Positions 18,034 through 25,562 of a stretch of DNA of 64,000 bases are shown one piece after another. The position numbers and the translations under genes are program-made. Origin of the DNA: Mucilaginibacter lappiensis (lineage in GTDB: Bacteria; Bacteroidota; Bacteroidia; Sphingobacteriales; Sphingobacteriaceae); assembly GCF_900155965.1 (NCBI RefSeq), contig NZ_FTMG01000002.1, positions 558,001 to 622,000 on the forward strand, written 5' to 3'. The notes under the pieces were generated by a model that was given only the letters and a program-made list of their open reading frames with translations, did no database searches and was not told where the DNA came from. How positions within the stretch are numbered: the stretch's first letter is position 1; every line of letters begins with the position of its first letter.

Positions 18034-18810
18034 ATGGATCTTAAACTCAACAACAAAGTAGCTGTAATATTAGCAGCCAGTAAAGGATTAGGTAAGGCTG
18101 TAGCAACAGCTTTATCTGCCGAAGGTGCCCGGGTGATCATTGGCTCGCGCGACGAGACGGAACTGAATAAAACAGCGGCCGAAATAAAAGCGCTTACCGG
18201 TAACGAGGTGATCGCTATACCTGTTGATGTTTCCAAAGCCGACGAGATAGAAGCTTTTGTTAGCAAAGCCGCAAATGCTTTTGGGCAGATAGATATCCTG
18301 CTGAACAATGCCGGTGGTCCTCCGTTTGATAAATTCGAAAACTTTGATGACGAGCAATGGCAAAAAGCTTTTGACCTTAATTTGCTAAGCGTTGCGCGCC
18401 TGAGCAGACTGGTATTGCCGCATATGCAAAAAACAGGCAGCGGGCGCATCATCAATATTGTGAGTGTTTCGGTAAAGGCGGTGTTGGGAGGTTCGGTGCT
18501 GTCAACTACGATGCGGATGGGCGTGGTAGGGATGGCTAAACTCATGGCCGATGAATTTGGTCCGTACAATATCACCGTAAATAATGTGGCCCCGGGATTG
18601 ATCCTGACCGACAGGATAAAACATACTTTACCCAAAGATGTGGACCCCGAGCAGGCCATTAAAGACAGGGCGAAAAGCATACCGCTTGGTCGTATCGGTA
18701 AACCCGAGGAGCTGGCTGCGCTCGTTACCTTCCTGGCATCAGACCAGGCTGCTTACATCAGTGGTACAACTATACCGGTTGATGGCGGCGCCAGCAGGAG
18801 TATTTATTAA
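18034..18810 (+). CDS. SDR family protein, atypical (non-canonical cofactor and catalytic motifs)
   Basis: The 258-residue protein has an SDR fold: ILAASKGLGKA (residues 12-22) in place of TGxxxGxG, NNAGG in the middle, the PG segment VAPGLILTDRI, and a C-terminal SGTTIPVDGG. The catalytic YxxxK is not present: the aligned stretch reads LSTTM inside VLGGSVLSTTMRMGVVGMAK. A described subgroup of ketoacyl-reductase-like SDRs has exactly this altered glycine motif and lost tetrad, so the protein may bind a nucleotide without normal reductase chemistry. It follows a family D repeat whose purine-rich end supplies the sequence next to the ATG. Its 3' end overlaps the next gene on the other strand by four bases. 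Confidence 0.88.
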   Translation: MDLKLNNKVAVILAASKGLGKAVATALSAEGARVIIGSRDETELNKTAAEIKALTGNEVIAIPVDVSKADEIEAFVSKAANAFGQIDILLNNAGGPPFDKFENFDDEQWQKAFDLNLLSVARLSRLVLPHMQKTGSGRIINIVSVSVKAVLGGSVLSTTMRMGVVGMAKLMADEFGPYNITVNNVAPGLILTDRIKHTLPKDVDPEQAIKDRAKSIPLGRIGKPEELAALVTFLASDQAAYISGTTIPVDGGASRSIY

Positions 18811-19013
18811 CTTAGCGCCTGTTGGTTTTTAAAGGACTTGCCTTTTGTAAAAAGCGATATTAAACCACTTATAAACGTAACAGACGTAAGGCCCATCACA
18901 AAGCTGGCCCATTTGTCGATAGTGGAGTGATCGGCACTTTGCAGGCTAATGATTAAAGCGGTGATAAATATAATTCCCGAAATAATGATATACGTTTTGG
19001 ATCTCAATCTCAT
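18807..19013 (-). CDS. Small two-span membrane protein
   Basis: 68 residues: a basic N-terminus, one membrane span (YIIISGIIFITALIIS), a short polar loop containing DKWASF, and a second span (MGLTSVTFISGLISLF) with a basic tail. No family recognised. It has the same layout as the 67-residue protein encoded 57 bases upstream on the same strand (span, lysine-tryptophan loop, span), and the two may be diverged duplicates. The stop codon overlaps the end of the convergent SDR gene. Credible coding sequence because of its clean topology and neighbour resemblance. Confidence 0.65.
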   Translation of the reverse strand: MRLRSKTYIIISGIIFITALIISLQSADHSTIDKWASFVMGLTSVTFISGLISLFTKGKSFKNQQALS

Positions 19014-19070
19014 TTGGTGCTTTTTATATTTATAAAGATATAATTTTATTGTCGCCGAAAAAATAACGGA

Positions 19071-19274
19071 TCAGGCGCCTTTTTTTGTTTCGCGTAAATA
19101 ATCAATAATCAGAGTAACAATACTGATGATACCGGCTATGGTTAAGCCCAGCGCGGCACCCTGAACCAGGTCTTTCCACTTGGAATGGAATAAAGCAGGG
19201 ATAGCCATTGATGCCGAAAACAAGATTACGGCTATCAACAACATCAATACCGTACGCCTTACTTTATTTTTCAT
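19071..19274 (-). CDS. Small two-span membrane protein
   Basis: 67 residues: KNKVRRT basic start, span one (VLMLLIAVILFSASMAI), loop with SKWKDLVQ, span two (AALGLTIAGIISIVTLIID), then a charged tail. No family recognised. It is transcribed away from ileS, whose promoter begins about 35 bases to the right. It probably forms a two-gene unit with the similar small protein at 18807-19013. Confidence 0.65.
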   Translation of the reverse strand: MKNKVRRTVLMLLIAVILFSASMAIPALFHSKWKDLVQGAALGLTIAGIISIVTLIIDYLRETKKGA

Positions 19275-19308
19275 TCGTCCAAATTAAAAAAATCATTTAT
19301 AATTTCCG

Positions 19309-19316
19309 TATTTTTG
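19309..19316 (+). promoter_or_regulatory. -7 box for the ileS operon
   Basis: TATTTTTG matches TAnnTTTG exactly. It lies 31 bases before the ileS ATG, giving a leader of about 25 bases with a small CCTC...GAGG hairpin. No clear -33 TTTG is seen. Confidence 0.55.
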
Positions 19317-19347
19317 CAACCTCTAAAAATTGAGGTGAACTATATAC

Positions 19348-22300
19348 ATGTATAAGGAATATAAGCAGTTAAACCTATCGCAAACAGGCAAAGAGATACT
19401 GGAGTTTTGGAAGCAGAACAACATATTTGGCAAAAGTATCAGCAGTCGTCCGGCAAATAACCCCTACACGTTTTACGAAGGGCCGCCGAGCGCTAATGGT
19501 ATGCCCGGTATTCACCACGTGATGGCGCGTTCTATCAAAGATATTTTTTGCCGTTACAAAACGTTAAAAGGTTTCCAGGTAAAGCGTAAAGGTGGCTGGG
19601 ATACCCATGGCCTGCCCATTGAACTTGCCGTTGAAAAAGCTTTAGGGATAACCAAGGATGATATTGGTAAAAAGATAAGCGTTAAGGATTATAACGATGC
19701 CTGCCGCAAGGAAGTAATGCGCTATACCGACGTTTGGAACGACCTGACCGAAAAAATGGGTTATTGGGTTGATCTGGACGATCCGTATGTTACCTACGAA
19801 AACGAATACATTGAAAGCCTTTGGTGGATACTGAAGGAGTTTTATAAAAAAGATCTTTTATACAAAGGTTACACGGTACAGCCGTATTCGCCAAAGTCGG
19901 GTACGGGCTTAAGCTCACATGAGCTAAACCAGCCGGGTACTTATAAAATGGTAAAGGACACTTCGATAGTGGCCCAGTTCCATTTAAAAAACGACCAGCA
20001 GCATCCCCTGATCCCCGTTTTATTTGAAGATGTAAACGAGGATACCGCGATACTGGCCTGGACAACCACCCCGTGGACACTACCATCAAACTGCGCGCTG
20101 GCCATTGGCGAAAATATTGATTACGTAAAGATCCGCACCTTTAATCCGTACACCTATGAGCCGGTGAGCGTAGTGTTGGCCAAAGCATTGATAGGCAAAT
20201 ACTTTAAAACCGAAGGTGAAAAGGCTTCTTTCCAGGATTATAAAGGTGGTGATAAGATTATCCCCTGGGAAGTAAGAGCCGAATTTAAAGGCGTTGAGCT
20301 TATAGGTTTGCGTTATCACCAGCTGATGCCTTATGTAAGCAACGAAAATCTGGAGAAAAACGCGTTCCGCGTAATACCTGCCGACTTTGTGACTACCGAA
20401 GATGGTACAGGTATAGTACATACAGCTTCCATATTTGGAGCGGATGACTTCAGGGCCTGTAAAGAACAAAACGTACCATCGGTAATGGTACTGGATGAAA
20501 CGGGCAAAGAAGTTCCACTGGTTAACAAACAAGGTCGTTTTGTTGATGAAGTGACCGATTTTGCCGGTCGTTATGTAAAAGAAGAATACTATAGTGATGC
20601 AGAACGTGCCGAGCCTGGTTTTAGGGCAACGGATGTACTGATCTCCATCAAACTAAAAGAAGACAATAAAGCGTTTGACGTTAAAAAATATGAGCACAGC
20701 TACCCGCACTCCTGGCGCTCAGATGAACCAATATTATATTACCCGCTCGATAGCTGGTTTATCCGTACTACCGCGGTAAAGGATAAAATGGTGGAGCTGA
20801 ACAAAACCATCAACTGGAAACCGGAATCAACCGGTACAGGTCGTTTTGGCAACTGGCTGGAAAACCTGGTCGACTGGAACCTGTCGCGTTCACGTTATTG
20901 GGGTACACCGCTGCCTATCTGGCGCGAAGAAAACGGTTCGGAAGAAAAATGTATCGGCTCCATAGCTGAACTGAATGCCGAGATCGAAAAATCGATAGCA
21001 GCCGGTTTTATGCCTGCAGGCTTTAAGCTGGAAGACATGCACCGCCCTTATGTGGATGATGTGATCCTGACATCGGCTGCCGGCAACAAAATGTTCCGCG
21101 AGCCCGATCTGATTGACGTTTGGTTTGACTCAGGCGCTATGCCTTACGCGCAGTGGCACTTCCCTTTTGAAAACAAAGAAGAGTTTGCTGCCGCCTACCC
21201 TGCCGATTTTATTGCCGAAGGTGTTGACCAAACCCGTGGCTGGTTCTTTACCCTGCACGCTATAGCCGTAATGCTGAGCGAATGCAGCGACGAAGTAAAA
21301 GCGGTGAATGCCAAAGTGGGCAACAAAGGTATCTCGTTCAAGAACGTGGTTTCAAACGGTTTGGTGCTGGATAAAAACGGCAACAAAATGTCAAAACGTT
21401 TAGGCAATGCTGCCGATCCGTTCCTGACCATTGAACAATATGGAGCCGACGCCGCCCGCTGGTACATGATTAGTAATGCTGCGCCATGGGATAACCTTAA
21501 ATTTAACGAAGAAGGTATTGACGAAGTGCGTCGTAAGTTTTTTGGTACATTGTACAACTCTTACTCCTTCTTTGTGCTGTATGCCAATATTGATCAGTTT
21601 AAATACAGCGAACCCGAGATAGCATTGGCGCAACGCCCGGAAATTGACCGTTGGGTAATATCCTTACTCAATACCCTGAGCCGCGAGGTTGATGGTTTTT
21701 ATGCCGATTATGAGCCAACCAAAGCCGCCCGTGCCATACAGGAATTTGTAGACGCGCACTTTAGCAACTGGTATATCCGCTTAAGCCGCCGCCGTTTCTG
21801 GAAATCAGATAACTCCGACGATAAACTGTCGGCATACCAAACCTTGTACACTTGTTTGATCACCATCAGTAAATTAATGGCGCCAATAGCACCGTTTTTT
21901 GCCGATAGTTTATATAAGGACCTGAACAAAGTTACGGGTAAAGAGGAGTTTGAATCGGTACACCTGGCATATTTTCCAACCTACCATGACGAGCTGGTTG
22001 ATACCGATCTGGAAGAACGGATGCAGCTGGCACAGGATGTATCGTCTTTGGTGTTATCATTACGTAAAAAGATCGAAATCCCTGTTCGCAGGCCGCTCAG
22101 CAAAATATTATTACCTATATTGGACAAGGGCTTTAAGCAGCACGTGGAGCAGGTAAAAGAATTGATATTGTCTGAAACCAACATTAAGGATATTGAGTAT
22201 ATTACCGATACCGCGGGCTTCATTAAAAAGAAAATAAAGCCAAACTTTAAAGCCCTGGGCCAAAAAGTAGGCAAGGATATGAAGGCTGTAGCAGAGGCTA

Positions 22301-22740
22301 TAAATAATTTCACACAGGACGATATAACCAGGCTGGAAAGCGAGGGTGGTGTTAATGTGCTTGATAACAAGTACTTAATACAGGTTACAGATGTGGAGAT
22401 CATCGCCGAGGATGTTCCCGGATGGCAAGTTGCAAATTTAGGAAAACTAACTGTGGCTTTAGATGTTACCATAACCAATGAATTAAAAGAGGAGGGGATT
22501 GCGAGAGAGTTGATAAACCGTATCCAGAACCTGCGTAAAACAAAAGGTTTTGAGGTTACTGATAGGATCAATGTTCGCATTAGCGAACATCCTTATATCA
22601 GCGAAGCGGTAAAAAATAATTTATCCTATATTTGCGCCGAAATTTTAGCCGAAAGCATAGTGCTTGACGCTCAGTTACATGAGGGGGACAAAGTAGAGAT
22701 TGACGGAAATGAAATTTTTATTGTTATTAGTAAAGTATAA
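19348..22740 (+). CDS. ileS: Isoleucyl-tRNA synthetase (type 2 features)
   Basis: The 1130-residue class I synthetase has EGPPSANGMPGIHHVMARSI near the N-terminus. The nucleotide-binding signature, normally HIGH, reads Gly54-Ile-His-His57 after PPSANGMP. The KMSKS loop reads KMSKR (residues 680-684). The editing domain is present (AWTTTPWTLPSN, and later GTGIVH), as is the anticodon-binding C-terminal half with long C-terminal extension and no Cys-rich zinc finger. These features fit type 2 IleRS, the group with natural mupirocin resistance; the swapped GxHH motif has been reported for hyper-resistant members. It is the first gene of an operon with no spacing: its stop codon is followed directly by the next ATG. 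Confidence 0.97.
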   Translation: MYKEYKQLNLSQTGKEILEFWKQNNIFGKSISSRPANNPYTFYEGPPSANGMPGIHHVMARSIKDIFCRYKTLKGFQVKRKGGWDTHGLPIELAVEKALGITKDDIGKKISVKDYNDACRKEVMRYTDVWNDLTEKMGYWVDLDDPYVTYENEYIESLWWILKEFYKKDLLYKGYTVQPYSPKSGTGLSSHELNQPGTYKMVKDTSIVAQFHLKNDQQHPLIPVLFEDVNEDTAILAWTTTPWTLPSNCALAIGENIDYVKIRTFNPYTYEPVSVVLAKALIGKYFKTEGEKASFQDYKGGDKIIPWEVRAEFKGVELIGLRYHQLMPYVSNENLEKNAFRVIPADFVTTEDGTGIVHTASIFGADDFRACKEQNVPSVMVLDETGKEVPLVNKQGRFVDEVTDFAGRYVKEEYYSDAERAEPGFRATDVLISIKLKEDNKAFDVKKYEHSYPHSWRSDEPILYYPLDSWFIRTTAVKDKMVELNKTINWKPESTGTGRFGNWLENLVDWNLSRSRYWGTPLPIWREENGSEEKCIGSIAELNAEIEKSIAAGFMPAGFKLEDMHRPYVDDVILTSAAGNKMFREPDLIDVWFDSGAMPYAQWHFPFENKEEFAAAYPADFIAEGVDQTRGWFFTLHAIAVMLSECSDEVKAVNAKVGNKGISFKNVVSNGLVLDKNGNKMSKRLGNAADPFLTIEQYGADAARWYMISNAAPWDNLKFNEEGIDEVRRKFFGTLYNSYSFFVLYANIDQFKYSEPEIALAQRPEIDRWVISLLNTLSREVDGFYADYEPTKAARAIQEFVDAHFSNWYIRLSRRRFWKSDNSDDKLSAYQTLYTCLITISKLMAPIAPFFADSLYKDLNKVTGKEEFESVHLAYFPTYHDELVDTDLEERMQLAQDVSSLVLSLRKKIEIPVRRPLSKILLPILDKGFKQHVEQVKELILSETNIKDIEYITDTAGFIKKKIKPNFKALGQKVGKDMKAVAEAINNFTQDDITRLESEGGVNVLDNKYLIQVTDVEIIAEDVPGWQVANLGKLTVALDVTITNELKEEGIARELINRIQNLRKTKGFEVTDRINVRISEHPYISEAVKNNLSYICAEILAESIVLDAQLHEGDKVEIDGNEIFIVISKV

Positions 22741-23124
22741 ATGAAAGTAGAAAACGAAAAAACCAGATATTCAGAATCTGACCTGCAAGAGTTTAAAACT
22801 CTTATTCTTGATAAACTGCGTTCTGCCAAAGAAGAATTAAACGCCCTGGCAACTTCGTTAAGCTCGCCAAATGCGAACGGAACTGACGATACTGCCGGTA
22901 CTTATAAAACATTAGAAGATGGCTCGGCCACACTGGAAAAAGAACAAATTAACCAGTTAGCCGCCCGTCAGAAAAAATTTATTGACCAATTGGAAGCCGC
23001 CCTGGTGCGTATTGAAAACAAAACTTATGGTATTTGCCGCGAAACCGGTAAACTGATACCAAAGGAGCGTTTGCGCGCTGTGCCGCACACTACCTTGACT
23101 ATGGAAGCTAAATTAAAGCAATAA
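22741..23124 (+). CDS. TraR/DksA family protein without zinc-binding cysteines
   Basis: 127 residues. The N-terminal two thirds is a charged helical hairpin (coiled coil), as in DksA. The C-terminal domain keeps the family framework YGICRETGKLIPKERLRAVP but only one of the four zinc-ligand Cys remains, and the last pair is replaced (TTLTMEAKLK). DksA-type proteins bind in the RNA polymerase secondary channel and alter initiation, often with ppGpp. Loss of zinc ligands is common in Bacteroidota members. The gene starts at the base after the ileS stop, and its own stop is followed directly by lspA, so all three are one coupled operon. Confidence 0.9.
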   Translation: MKVENEKTRYSESDLQEFKTLILDKLRSAKEELNALATSLSSPNANGTDDTAGTYKTLEDGSATLEKEQINQLAARQKKFIDQLEAALVRIENKTYGICRETGKLIPKERLRAVPHTTLTMEAKLKQ

Positions 23125-23730
23125 ATGAAGGCTGCTTACACCAAACCTTTTCTAACTGCTATATTTATTATTCTTTTTGACCAGATCATTAAAACCTGGG
23201 TAAGGGCACATATGTTCATGGGCGAAGAAATTCGCTTTTTGGGCAGCCATGGTATGTTGCATTATACCGAAAACAATGGTATGGCATTTGGCATGGAATG
23301 GGGAGGTGATGCAGGTAAACTTGCTTTAACGCTGTTCCGCATTTTTGCGGTATGTGGTATTGTTTATTGCCTTATTTATTTGATAAAGCATAAATACCAC
23401 CGCGGCCTCATCATGAATGTGGCGCTTATTTTAGCCGGAGCCGTAGGTAATATCATCGACTCCACCTTTTACGGCATCATGTACAACTATGCTCCATTAT
23501 TTCACGGGCGCGTGGTTGATATGTTTTATTTCCCGTTGCTTAGGGGTACGTTCCCGGCATGGGTTCCTGCTTGGGGTAATGAGGCGTTTGAGTTTTTCAG
23601 ACCCGTATTTAACCTGGCCGATGCCTCTATATGTGTAGGCGTTATTATGATCCTGATATTTCAGAAACACTATTTTAAACATGAAGTTCCTGAAGTAAAC
23701 AGCCCCAACAGTGAAATGGTGGAAGAATAA
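23125..23730 (+). CDS. lspA: Lipoprotein signal peptidase (SPase II)
   Basis: 201 residues with four membrane spans. FDQIIKTWVR near the N-terminus and NGMAFGM (family N-x-G-x-A-F) are conserved. The two catalytic Asp lie in GAVGNIIDS and FNLADASI, with GRVVDMFYF between them. It removes the signal peptide from diacylglyceryl-modified prolipoproteins in the inner membrane. Bacteroidota members have an insertion between spans three and four, seen here as the LLRGTFPAWVPAWGNEAFE segment. It is the last gene of the ileS operon and is followed by a strong terminator. Several lipoproteins in this window (SusD, GldD, the zinc protease) are substrates by inference. Confidence 0.96.
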   Translation: MKAAYTKPFLTAIFIILFDQIIKTWVRAHMFMGEEIRFLGSHGMLHYTENNGMAFGMEWGGDAGKLALTLFRIFAVCGIVYCLIYLIKHKYHRGLIMNVALILAGAVGNIIDSTFYGIMYNYAPLFHGRVVDMFYFPLLRGTFPAWVPAWGNEAFEFFRPVFNLADASICVGVIMILIFQKHYFKHEVPEVNSPNSEMVEE

Positions 23731-23753
23731 AGATTTAATTTTACAAAAAATAT

Positions 23754-23783
23754 AAAAAAAGCCGCTTAACGCGGCTTTTTTTA
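23754..23783 (+). terminator. Intrinsic terminator of the ileS-lspA operon
   Basis: AAAAAAAGCCGC and GCGGCTTTTTTT pair around a 5-base loop, with a seven-base T-tract. It begins 23 bases after the lspA stop codon. Confidence 0.9.
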
Positions 23784-23794
23784 TGCTTATATAC

Positions 23795-23962
23795 GTGTCA
23801 TTTCGAACGATAGTGAGAAATCTTTTACGCCAAATACTTCGCTCCCGCGAGATTAGCGCAGCGTATCTCGTGGGTGGCATGGTTAAAGCTTTCAGCTTTA
23901 GTTCAGCTGAAAGCTGAGGCATGTACACCACGGGCTGAAAGCCCGCGGCAGCTGTTGATGAC
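23795..23962. repeat. Composite hairpin block with a family C-like end
   Basis: GTGTCATTTCGAACGATAG at the left end resembles family C. Inside are three nested self-complementary pieces: CCCGCGAGAT with ATCTCGTGGG, AGCTTTCAGC with GCTGAAAGCT, and GGGCTGAAAGCCC. The right end carries GATGACAAAG. It lies between two convergent genes (lspA and the oxidoreductase). Confidence 0.65.
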
Positions 23963-23985
23963 AAAGTCAGAGGTTGAACCTGAGT

Positions 23986-25377
23986 CTATACCAGCTTCAT
24001 ACCCACCGGATCCCATTTAATGATCCTGTTCTCAAAATAACTATCGTTACAAGCGAGGCAGGGAGCGGCGGCGCGGAAGCCGAAGGCGGCATCCTCCACC
24101 ACGGGTTTACCGGTACGCATCGAATCAAAAAAATTGGCGAAATGTTCGTTGGAGTCGTTATAGCCTTCGGGCTCGTGATAGACCACATCATCCATTTTGG
24201 GCGCCTGCTGGTCGGCAGCGGAATATTTTTTATTATATTCCTCTACAATCGCTTTTTGCATAGCTTCAGGATAGGTTCCGAATGAATCCCAGCCGCCATA
24301 ACCCGGCGCTACCGGCATTTTGCTTTTATGGATGGTAAAGCCGCCGCCATCACTCATGTCAATAACCCCTTCAGAACCGATGATCCTGGTAGAGGCGCGG
24401 TCACCTTCGCCGCTTACAAAATTTACCCTCAGCGTAGCCTGAAAAGCCGGGTGTTCCGGCGATTCGGGATAGGAGATCACCGCGCTCATCACATCAGGTA
24501 CATTACGGCCGTCCTTCCAGTAGGTTAAACCGCCTATCGAAAATATTTTATCGGGTCCTTTGGAGCCGGTTATAAAATGAATGCCGGATAGCAGGTGTAC
24601 AAACAGGTCACCGGCTACACCAGTGCCGTATTCGCGGTAATTGCGCCATCTGAAGAAACGGTTGCTGTCATAGGCATGCTTTACCTTGCTGTTGGCCTGG
24701 TATTGCTCCCAGCCCACCGTTTGAGGCGATGCATCCAGCGGAATGGTATATTGCCAGGCGCCCAGCGCGCTTTGCCTGCTAAAAGAGGCCTCTACCGCGT
24801 TGATCTTGCCTATGGTGCCTGCCTGGTAAAGCTCCCGGGCTTTTTTAAAGGCAATGCCGCTTACCCGCTGGCTTCCCACCTGAAAAACCGCTTTGGTTTC
24901 CTGCTGGGCCTTTATTTCATTCAATCCTTCGCTGATGTGATGCACCATGGGCTTTTCGCTGTAAACGGCCTTGCCTTTGTGCATTGCCTCTATGGATATG
25001 GGGCTGTGCCAGTTATCGCTGGTAGCTACAATAACAGCATCAATATCCTTGCGGTTTAAAATATCATGGTAATTATCGGTAGTAAAAATATTGGAGCCAT
25101 AAACCTCCTTAGCTCGTAGCAGTCGACCTTTATACAAGTCGCAGGCGGCAACCAGTTCCACACCAGGAACGGTAAGCGCCGCATGTGTATCGTTAAAACC
25201 CATAATACCCATGCCTATGGTGGCTATCCTGATCTTATCATTGGGGCTCACGCGTTTTTCGGCCTGTAAAATTCTTTTTTCATGTTCTTCTTTGGCGGCC
25301 AAACTGGTGAGCGATGCCGAAGTAAGGAGAACCGATGTGCCAAATTGTTTTAAAAACTTTCTTCTGTCTGTTGCCAT
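23986..25377 (-). CDS. Gfo/Idh/MocA family oxidoreductase with Tat signal
   Basis: 463 residues. The N-terminus carries a Tat motif (DRRKFLKQ followed by SVLLTSASLTSLAA), so export of a folded, cofactor-loaded enzyme is expected. The Rossmann fold starts at IRIATIGMGIMGFND, with EKPMVHH matching the EKP motif of the family and the C-terminal dimerisation domain (NAVEASFSRQSALGAW). Bacteroidota encode many such periplasmic proteins, and some act on sugars and amino sugars as NAD-dependent glycosidases or dehydrogenases. It diverges from a GH20 hexosaminidase, which may point to amino-sugar breakdown, but this is inference. 185 bases separate the two starts. Confidence 0.93.
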   Translation of the reverse strand: MATDRRKFLKQFGTSVLLTSASLTSLAAKEEHEKRILQAEKRVSPNDKIRIATIGMGIMGFNDTHAALTVPGVELVAACDLYKGRLLRAKEVYGSNIFTTDNYHDILNRKDIDAVIVATSDNWHSPISIEAMHKGKAVYSEKPMVHHISEGLNEIKAQQETKAVFQVGSQRVSGIAFKKARELYQAGTIGKINAVEASFSRQSALGAWQYTIPLDASPQTVGWEQYQANSKVKHAYDSNRFFRWRNYREYGTGVAGDLFVHLLSGIHFITGSKGPDKIFSIGGLTYWKDGRNVPDVMSAVISYPESPEHPAFQATLRVNFVSGEGDRASTRIIGSEGVIDMSDGGGFTIHKSKMPVAPGYGGWDSFGTYPEAMQKAIVEEYNKKYSAADQQAPKMDDVVYHEPEGYNDSNEHFANFFDSMRTGKPVVEDAAFGFRAAAPCLACNDSYFENRIIKWDPVGMKLV

Positions 25378-25562
25378 AGGTAAACGGTTTAAGGTCCGGT
25401 AAATGAATAATTGGTTAATACGATCGGGTATGTACTGCAGGCGCAGCTACGGGATGTATTTATATGCAATTTAAAACAACAAAATTTAGCTTGCAACTTT
25501 TTAATTTTATTTAAAAAGTTTAATTTGCATACCGTTTCCCAATTAAAACATATCCCTTCTGT

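Noticed and set aside
17994..18680. 228-codon minus-strand frame over the SDR gene
   Set aside because: Antisense shadow of a clear SDR coding sequence.
21981..22580. 199-codon minus-strand frame inside ileS
   Set aside because: A shadow frame of a strongly coding gene; Ser/Leu-rich with no family match.
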